Under the pieces are notes generated by a model. It searched no databases. It saw only the letters and a program-made list of their open reading frames with translations, and was not told the origin of the DNA. Source: Dipylidium caninum (Eukaryota > Platyhelminthes > Cestoda > Cyclophyllidea > Dipylidiidae). Taken from it: DNA of 64,000 nt. The stretch is from positions 744,001-808,000 of the forward strand of contig QEYB01000963.1 in the NCBI GenBank assembly GCA_017562135.1, in the 5' to 3' direction. Positions 12,679-21,600 of this stretch are shown here, piece by piece (position 1 is the first letter of the stretch; each line of letters opens with the position of its first letter). The translations under genes and the position numbers were made by a program.

Positions 12679-15600
12679 CTGAAGGTAAATGAAAGAAGAC
12701 AGATAATTTGAGGCTGCTATAGTGATGGGTGAAGGAGGTCCTGAGAACAGAAAAAATATAAACAAATCAGATAAAACAAAACAGACTAGAGAGGAAACTC
12801 ACTTTTTTTACACTTGGCATCGCAATCCGCCTTGAACTCAAAGTTGTTGGCGTTGCCACCACAACCACCATAAAAGAATTCAATGCATCTGTTCGTCATT
12901 TTGTCGTAGAACCAGCGTTTAAGCATTGCACGACAAGGTCCAACATCTTTTGGCAATTGACAAATTGGATCAAGAATAGCAGTGCTGGTGGAGGGCACAT
13001 ATGTGGGGAGGTTGGCTATAAAGTAGAGGTTGAGAGGGGAAATGAACAAGGAAGAGGTGAAATCACATGAGATGTGTACAAAAACAGCTCACCTCCACAT
13101 CGCGTTTCACAGTCTTCCTTCGTCTTGAAGTTGTTCTCGTTGCCGCCACACCCGCCGTAGATGAACCGGATACACTGCATTGAGGCGGCGTTGAATCCCC
13201 AACGTTGAATGTACGCAGTACACTTGCCACTTTCGAGAGAGAGTTGACAGACGCTGGTGTCTGTAGGCTCACTTCGTCGATTTGAAAGGAACAATCCGTG
13301 AGTCCCCGGCGAACCTAAAGCAAAGGTTAAACTATCACGCTAAATACATAGACAAAAAAATTCTCTTTTCCTGGCGCTAAATTCCGATATGGTTCCCTGC
13401 AACCATCTTACATGATTGTAAACAGATACGATCGTTGAAAGCAAATGCGACGCGAGATCCAAGCGGTAGGGGGAGAATTTGGGGTAAAAAATGGCGAAGT
13501 AAAATCGTAATTAGTGACAAGATCGTCGCTAGCCAGTAGAAAAAGTTAAGAAGGGCGAATTGCGAAATTGAGAAAAGAGGGAACAAGTGGCACTGCATAC
13601 CTCCACACTTGGCCTCGCAGTCCTCTCTGCTCTCGAAGTTGTTCGCGTTGCCTCGACATCCGCCATAGGTGAACTCCACACATTCCTTCTTCGATGCGTC
13701 ATAGGCCCATCTCCGGTGAGATCCACGACATGGGCCAACGGCTTGCGGTAGTGCGCAGATAGCATCGAGGTCCTCGGTGTTGGTAGGCGAGATCGGTATG
13801 GGGATGAGCGCTGTGGAGGAAATTTAGCAAGAAAATGTCAACAATGGGCTTTCAAAAGTCCAATTAACCATTTAGAATGGATATCCACAGTAGGAAGATC
13901 ATCCACTTGGAAGCGAAATGAAATGATATACCACGACAACGACGTTCACAATCCTCCTTCGACTCGAAATTGTTCGCATTGCCACCACAACCACCGTAGA
14001 TGAATTGCACACACTGACCAGACTTGGCGTCGAAGTTCCATCGAGGCAGGTAGGCGTAACAATTGCCTCTTTCTTGTGGCAGTTGACAAACTGACAAGTC
14101 TACAGAATCATCTTCAACCCCTAAGCCGCTTGATGGTATTTGATGTCTTGACTCTGGAAAACAAAGTGGGATTGAATCATGTCGCCTAAGACACCGATAA
14201 GTGGCTCAACAGAGCGTGGAAATGGTGACGGAGCAGGGAAGAAATGCATGCTTTACCTGCACACTTGACTTCGCAGTCCTCTCTGCTCTCGAAGTTGTTC
14301 GCATTGCCACGACATCCACCGTAGATGAACTCCACACATCCTTTCTTGGAGGTGTCGAAGCCCATCTCTTGTAGGATGCACGACAGGAACCGATCTCGAG
14401 TGGAAGTTTGCAGACAGCATTGAGTGCGTCTGTCTCGGTAGACGCGATCGGCATGAGGCTCGACGGGAGAAAACACACGGAGTGATGAATTTCAACAGGG
14501 AAATCAACCAAGTAGATGTGAAGTGACATACCCCGACAACGACGTTCCTCCTTCGACTCGAAAGTGTTCGCATTGCCACTAGATGAACTGCACACACTGA
14601 CCGGATTTGGCGTCGAGCTCCATCGAGGCAGGTAGGCATAACAATTGCCTCTTTCTTGTGGCAATTGACAAATCGACGTGTCGTCCGTTGCATCCCCAGC
14701 CTTAGATTGTCGGCCACGTGGAGTTCCTTGCCTTCTGTAAGTCCAGTCAGTTTGACCAGTTTTAGAATTGCATGGCTTTGCGACCTGTTTTGATATGTTC
14801 GAATTACCTGCACATTTGGCCTCGCAGTCCTCTCTGCTCTCGAAGTTGTTCGCATTGCCACGACATCCACCGTAGATGAACTCCACACATCCTTTCTTGG
14901 AGGTGTCGAAGCCCCATCTCTTGTAGGATGCACGACAGGGACCGATCTCGAGTGGAAGTTTGCAGACAGCATTGAGTGCGTCTGTGTTGGTCGATTCGAT
15001 CGTCATTGGACTAAGTGCTGCTCGTAGGTTTTAGAGGAAAAGGGCAAAATAGTTTGAGATTTCAGAAACCAAGCACATCACTCAATGTGTGGTTAAGTGA
15101 AGTCTTTGTGATCGGAACTACATACCGCGACATCTTAACTCGCACACTTCTCTGGACTCAAAATTATTCTCGTTGCCGTCACACCCGCTGTAGACGAATT
15201 CCACACACTCTGTCGTCTTTGCGTCAAAAGCCCACCTCACGTAAGATCCATGACATGGTCCCACCTCCTGCGGCAGCGTGCAGACTTCATCGAGATCGTC
15301 TGTGTTTGTAGACGCCACGGGCTTTGGAATGAGAGCTGTTTCAGAAGACCAACCAACCATTGCCCAATTTTCTCAAATACTTCATATTTAAGAAGTACAT
15401 TTTGTGTGTGCATTTTACGTACCACTACACCTCAGTTCACATGCCTCTCTCGTCTCAAAGTTGTTCCCGTTACCATCACACCCGCCGTAGGTGAATTCCT
15501 CACATTTCCCAAATTTGGCATTGTATCCCCAGCGTCGTAGGTTGGCATAACAATTGCCTCGAACGAATGGCAACTGACAAACATTCGCATCACCAAATCC

Positions 15601-18600
15601 GCTTCTTAAGTCCACAGGCATTGAGAGTTTGGACCCCGTTGTACCTATTTTGAAAGCCATACATTCAGCGTTCTTTACTCTCGTGGGTTACCTCGATTCG
15701 CACCCTTTCTTACGCCAAATCTTGCGACATTCAGATGATAACACCATTTCCAGACCTTTGGAATCCTATAAAAATTGACAATATGCCCCATCCAACCTTG
15801 ACTCAACATGGAAGTAGGCTAGAAACCCGTCGTCTGGGCGTATATCTCCCTTCTGTTTGACAATCCGTTTTGTCCACGCTTCAAACAGCACTGATTGAGG
15901 AATTGCGTTACGTACGCGGAGAGTTTTCCTGATACAAGACACTGACAGTTGCTCTGTTTTGTAAAGGTGGCAGGGCTAATTGCAAGTCAACACAGTGAAA
16001 TTATCTTCCTTTATCCATCTACACTCTTAATTCATCTAATACGCCTTTCGTTAAGAATTTCGGGAGCGCTACCCGCAATTCCACTCTCATTCCCACTGTC
16101 CCAGGCCTCTCGAGGCATGCATGAGTGCTGAGATTCTACAATCAGCACACCGTTAGGGTTCTTGTCTGTATTTTACGAAAATGTTGAATTCCAACACCTT
16201 TGACACGATTCTACTTGGGAACGACACTTTTTTCGAACGCTTTATCATTGTCTCTTGACACACACCACATCCGGATGGAGTGCTGCTAGACACTTCCTTA
16301 TATTAAGTGTAGCAGAACGTTTAGCATCCGAAATAACTTGTTTCGCCGCATCCACTCAACTTACTCCATTCTTTCCACCACCCCAAAAATCTGGCCATCA
16401 GTGATGCTGGCGGCTGTCGAAGATAATTTCCGAACAACAACAACAACCCCAACATTATGACGAAATGGACTCAACACCCAGAATGTTGGATAAAACACCA
16501 CGACAAACTCACAGTCAAAGCTACAGGCTCAAGCACCTCCTTGAGGCGAGGTGATGGAGAGGGGGGAGGGATGGTCACATACCTCCACACAAAGCCTCGC
16601 ATTCTTCTTGCGACTCAAAGTTATTAGCATTGCCCCGACATCCGCCATAGAAGAATGTAGCGCATTGGCCTGTGGAGGTGTCGAAGAACCAGCGTTTGGT
16701 CATGGCACGACAGGGACCCACCTCCTTAGGCAACTGGCAGTGCGGGTGGATAGATTTTGTATTGGTGGATGATGACGATCCTGAAATGTTGCTCATAGTG
16801 AGAAAGTAGACGAGGTAGGTGAAGGAATTGGGACGTGCGGAATCTCCCATTGCATTCACCGCTGACGAAAAGATGCTGTATGGTGTTAAATGACTTCCGC
16901 ACCAGGAGAACAGAGACGAATCCGGTATTTAATTCTCCTTCCTTTGACATTTTTGAGGTGCCTCGATATCATCCACACTCTCTTAACAATGCCTTGTGCT
17001 GTCAGTAGGAGTAGAACCTTCGCTCTTAAACGACATCTTGTAGAAAGGTAACACTACGGACCAACTCTACTGACACCGCGATGTCGTCCAGCCCTTGGAG
17101 CACATCCCATGCTTAACCATCTCCGAATAGAGGGGAACCCAAGTGGGCCGAGACTTCCCGCTGAATTCACTGAGGACGTTGACAGATTTTCCCTCGAGCC
17201 AGTCAGTCAAGAAAGTGATATTTTATCTGGAGAGAATTAGGTTTACCGGTGGAACTGTTAAACCTATTAATTCGACGCCTCTTATTTCCCGTCATCTCCC
17301 ACTATGTTTAGCACAGTAGAAAGGGCAAACTGCGTGAGAAGAAGAAATGGATGGCTCGAAAATGAAGCGGTAAGTCGAACCAGAAGGTGAACGACCTTCG
17401 GATCGGTAGAGCGGCATATGGGCAGAGATGAAGAAGGCGGAATAGGTGTAAAGAGAGGATGGTGATATTAATGTGGCTTTGACCTTAAATCTTTGGCGTT
17501 GCCTTGGCAATCGCGATTGAAATAGTCAAATTGTCAATGTCAAAGACCCCAGCGTCTTTTCATAATCCAACACGATCCGACATACTAAGTTTGCCCATAT
17601 ACCATGACAATTTGGACGTCGGTATTGTAGGAAGTGGAGAGAGGAGGAGAAGAAGAAGAAGACAGTGCTGTTCATAGATCCCCTTCGACACAGTAATTGG
17701 CGTTGACGTGGCAACCGCTGGAAATACACTCGCATCAAATTTTCATCATGGCACATAGGAATTTCACTCCTTGTGGAGTAATGCTTCTGGTGAATCGGAT
17801 GGGTTTAGGGAGGAGTCAGAGCACAAGCAATATCACTGACAGCCATTTTTCATCTTCTGGTGTCCGAGATTGCGCATCCTCTCTATCCCTTCCGTATTTT
17901 GCCCAGACTACGAGGAAGGCGGAAGTGAAGGGAGATTTTCTTTTTCCCTGGATCTTGTGTGCTGCCTAACTTTATTGGGAGAGGCGCCGGGTGACAGACG
18001 TGAGGAAACAGGTAAGTGAACTGACCAATCACATGAAGTGGCGCTCGATTTGAGACTCAAATGTTAAAATACCCTGGAGGAAGCGAAGACACCGCCATTG
18101 TGCTACAACACGTTGTCCTGAGAACGAGTCTAATCTGACAGTGAGATTTTGTAAAACTCTGTGCAATAATGTGTGTGAGAAGACCAAGAATTTCCCCACA
18201 TGCACACACACACAGAAACGCAAGTTCTATCTTGTCAATGCATTAGATGACGTGAAATTTGTATTATGCGTGGATGAAGATGTGCAAAACGCTGACAATG
18301 TGGCAGAGTTGGCATAACATGAGGCTTTGTTATTTAGCGTCTCTTTTTATTATATGATAGCAAAAAAAGTGGAGGAGAAATGATGGCATAGAGAGAAATT
18401 CAGTTAGGGGTGCACAAGGGAGGCGGATGGCATGACACTCCTTATGCAGGGAGGAGGGGAAAGCGGGATGCCGTTGGTTGGGTAGCTAGATGAGGCTCGA
18501 CGAAAAGTAGGCCGAGGGGTGACGAATGAGGGAATTAAATGGCACTAGAGGTATCGGAAGTGTGTGAAGGATGATTATGCCGGAAGGTGACTCCGTGAGT

Positions 18601-21600
18601 GACGGAATAACATATTGCGGGAGGGGAGCACTAACCTCCACACAGAGCTTCGCAGGCCTCTCTGCTCTCGAAGTTGTTCGCGTTGCCGCGACATCCACCG
18701 TAAGTGAACTCCACACATTCCTTCTTCGAGGGGTCGTATGCCCACTTCTTGTAGGATCCACGGCAAGGACCGACTTCCTGCGTCAGTTTGCAGACCTCGT
18801 TGAGATTGTTCGTTTCAATAGGAGATAATGGCATGGGGATGAGTGCTAAAGGAGGTGCAGATGACAATAAAGAAGCCAAAAAACTGTGTACCCAAGCTAT
18901 TAAGCGTCGTAGTGAAGGAAGGACATACCACGACAACGGTGTTCACAGGCCTCCTTGGTCTCGAAGTTGTTCTCGTTACCGCCACAACCACCATAAGTAA
19001 ATTCAACGCACTTTCCCGTGGCGGCATCAAAAGCCCATCTCAGTAGTTTCGCATAACAATTACCTTGTTCACTGGGTAATTGACAGATAGTAGTGTCGGT
19101 TATGTTGTCATTGTTGATGGATACGAACGAGGCCTCGAGGTCCCTTCGGTCTGAAGCTTAAATGGAGATGAGAGGTCGCTAAGTCACTCACTAAAACATA
19201 GACTATTCGATGTAAAAGCACAGGTATTCGGTGGTGCATACATGAGAGCTTAATAAGGTAATGGGAGTTACCGCCGCACTTGGCCTCGCAATCCTCTCTG
19301 CTCGCGAAGTTATTCGCGTTACCATCGCATCCACCGTAGATAAACTCCACACATTCATTCTTGGAGGTGTCGAAGCCCCAGCTCCTGAAAGCTGCACGAC
19401 AAGGACCGACCTCGAGTGGCAATTTACAGACAGCATCGAGGTTATCAATGTTGGTAGGCGAGATCGGCATGGGGATGAGGGCTGTGGAGGAAATTGAGCG
19501 AGAAAATGTCAACAGTGAGCTCTCAAAAGTCAAATTAACCATTTAGAATGGATATCCACAGTAGGAAGATCATCCACTTGGAAGCGAAATGAAATGATAT
19601 ACCACGACAACGACGTTCACAGTCCTCCTTCGACTCGAAGTTGTTCGCATTGCCACCACAACCACCGTAGATGAATTGCACACACTGACCGGATGTGGCG
19701 TTGAAGCTCCATCGACGTATGTAAGCCAAACAATTGCCTCTTTCTTGTGGCAGTTGACAGACCGCGGTGTCACTTAAGTCGGTCAGATCACGAGAAGGTG
19801 ATTGCATCTCACTTCCTGTCAATGGTGAAATATCGGACACAAAGTTAGGTTGACATGTATTTCTGTCATTTCTACCAACTTAGTTAAGAGCGAGTAAGAG
19901 TGTTCAGGAGATATCGACAAGTTGGGGGCTTACGAAAGAAAAAGGGCGAAGGTGAGGAGCAGAGAGTTGGGGTAGTGGCTGTAAGTGATGTTGTAATGGA
20001 GATGGAAGCATTCGTGGAGGAAAGAGGTAGAGCAAGCAGCAAAAGTAAAGCGAAATGGAATGAGATGAGATGTACGAGTTACCTGCACACTTGGCCTCGC
20101 AGTCCCCTCTGCTCTCGAAGTTATTCGCGTTACCATCGCATCCACCGTAGATAAACTCCACACATTCATTCTTGGAGGTGTCGAAACCCAATCTCTTGTA
20201 GGATGCTCGACAGGGACCGATCTCGAGCGGCAATTTACAGACAGCATCGAGGTTCTCGGTGATGGTAGGCGGGATCGGCATTGGAATGAGGGCTATAATT
20301 AGAGTCGGTAAGACGTGGAATTGAAAAATTTTTTCGTTTTGTTATGAAGTTTATTGTACCTCGACAGCGCAGTTCACAGCCCTCTTTCGTCTCGAAGTTG
20401 TTCGCATTCCCGCCACACCCACCGTAGGTGAATTCCACGCAACGTCCCGTTTTGGCATCGAAACCCCATCGCCGCAGATTTCCATAGCAATTGCCTTGTT
20501 CGTGTGGCAGCTGACAAATGGCGGTGTCAGTGGCGTCACCTGCGGCGTTGGCTCCCAAGGACTTCTCTAATTGCTTTGATCCTGAATGGTAAATCATACA
20601 GTGTGCTGAGAACCCACACCACTTCAGTGTAACTTTGTTGGAGATCATTTCAATTCATCGTCTGTTTATGCTGTAGCTGAATTTGTTTCGTATTCCTCCT
20701 CCTTCCACAAATTATACTCTCCATACTCCGTTTTGGCTTCCTCCAACATTTACGACTCCTTCGACTCCAAAAAATCTCTCCACTTACAAAAAGATCAGTC
20801 GCGCCACATCCTCGAACTCTTCTATTCATAATTAGACATTTTATTTACTTCTCCTTTATCATCAGGGAAATGGACAAAGACACTTAAGCGTCCCCATTAT
20901 TCTCCATAAGTCAACTCTTTAGTTTATTCACAACTTGCCACTTTGGCACTCCTAGCGGTCTTATTAAAACGTTGACAGATGACAGTAGGCAGGTGACAAA
21001 GAGACTGCGACGCGTCAAAATGGATGACGGTATGCACATACATGGCCACATCAAACAAAGCTGTAAGTGATTGGGGGTTACGAAGCAAAATCAACGATAA
21101 AAAGGTGGAGAGAGAAAAAGAGCGATGTCTACAATCATATTTATGAATTAATAAGTCAAAGCATGGATCCCTTCTGCCCACGAGAGGCGCGATTTGGGGT
21201 AGAGGAAGTTATATTGCGTGTGACGTAGCGAAGGTTTCTTTGCCAGAAGGGCGGAAAGGTGCATATGTGACTCTTACTTCAACGTTGGCTTAGCTCCACA
21301 TTTGGCTTCGTATTCCTCCTCAGACTCAAAATTATTTGCATTTCCCTCGCATCCGCCGTAAACGAACTTCACACAGACAGGTGGTGTCGAAATTACTCGC
21401 TTTCCTTGATTGAGAAGAGAACTGGACGTCGAATAGAGTGGAAAGTTAAGGGCGAAAAGTGGGGTTAAATCGGTTGTGCGCCTAAATTATCACCACAGAC
21501 CGATTAATAGGTTAAAGTTAATCGAGCTACCACCACATCCGCTGCAGATAAACTGTCCACATCTGCCTCTGGTGGGATTAAAGCCCCATCGATCTAACTC

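Larger units (their letters stand above)
16781..18635 (-). other. Large intron with Kunitz exon relics
   Basis: A 1.85-kb intron dividing the array into two blocks (K2-K7 and K8-K18). Two decayed Kunitz fragments lie near 17.5 and 17.7 kb. Otherwise it is mixed sequence with no supported gene. Confidence 0.6.

Noticed and set aside
14206..15006. A continuous 266-codon frame across K11, K12 and K13
   Set aside because: It reads through two introns that have good GT/AG borders and ends in the frameshifted exon; the exon-by-exon model explains it better.
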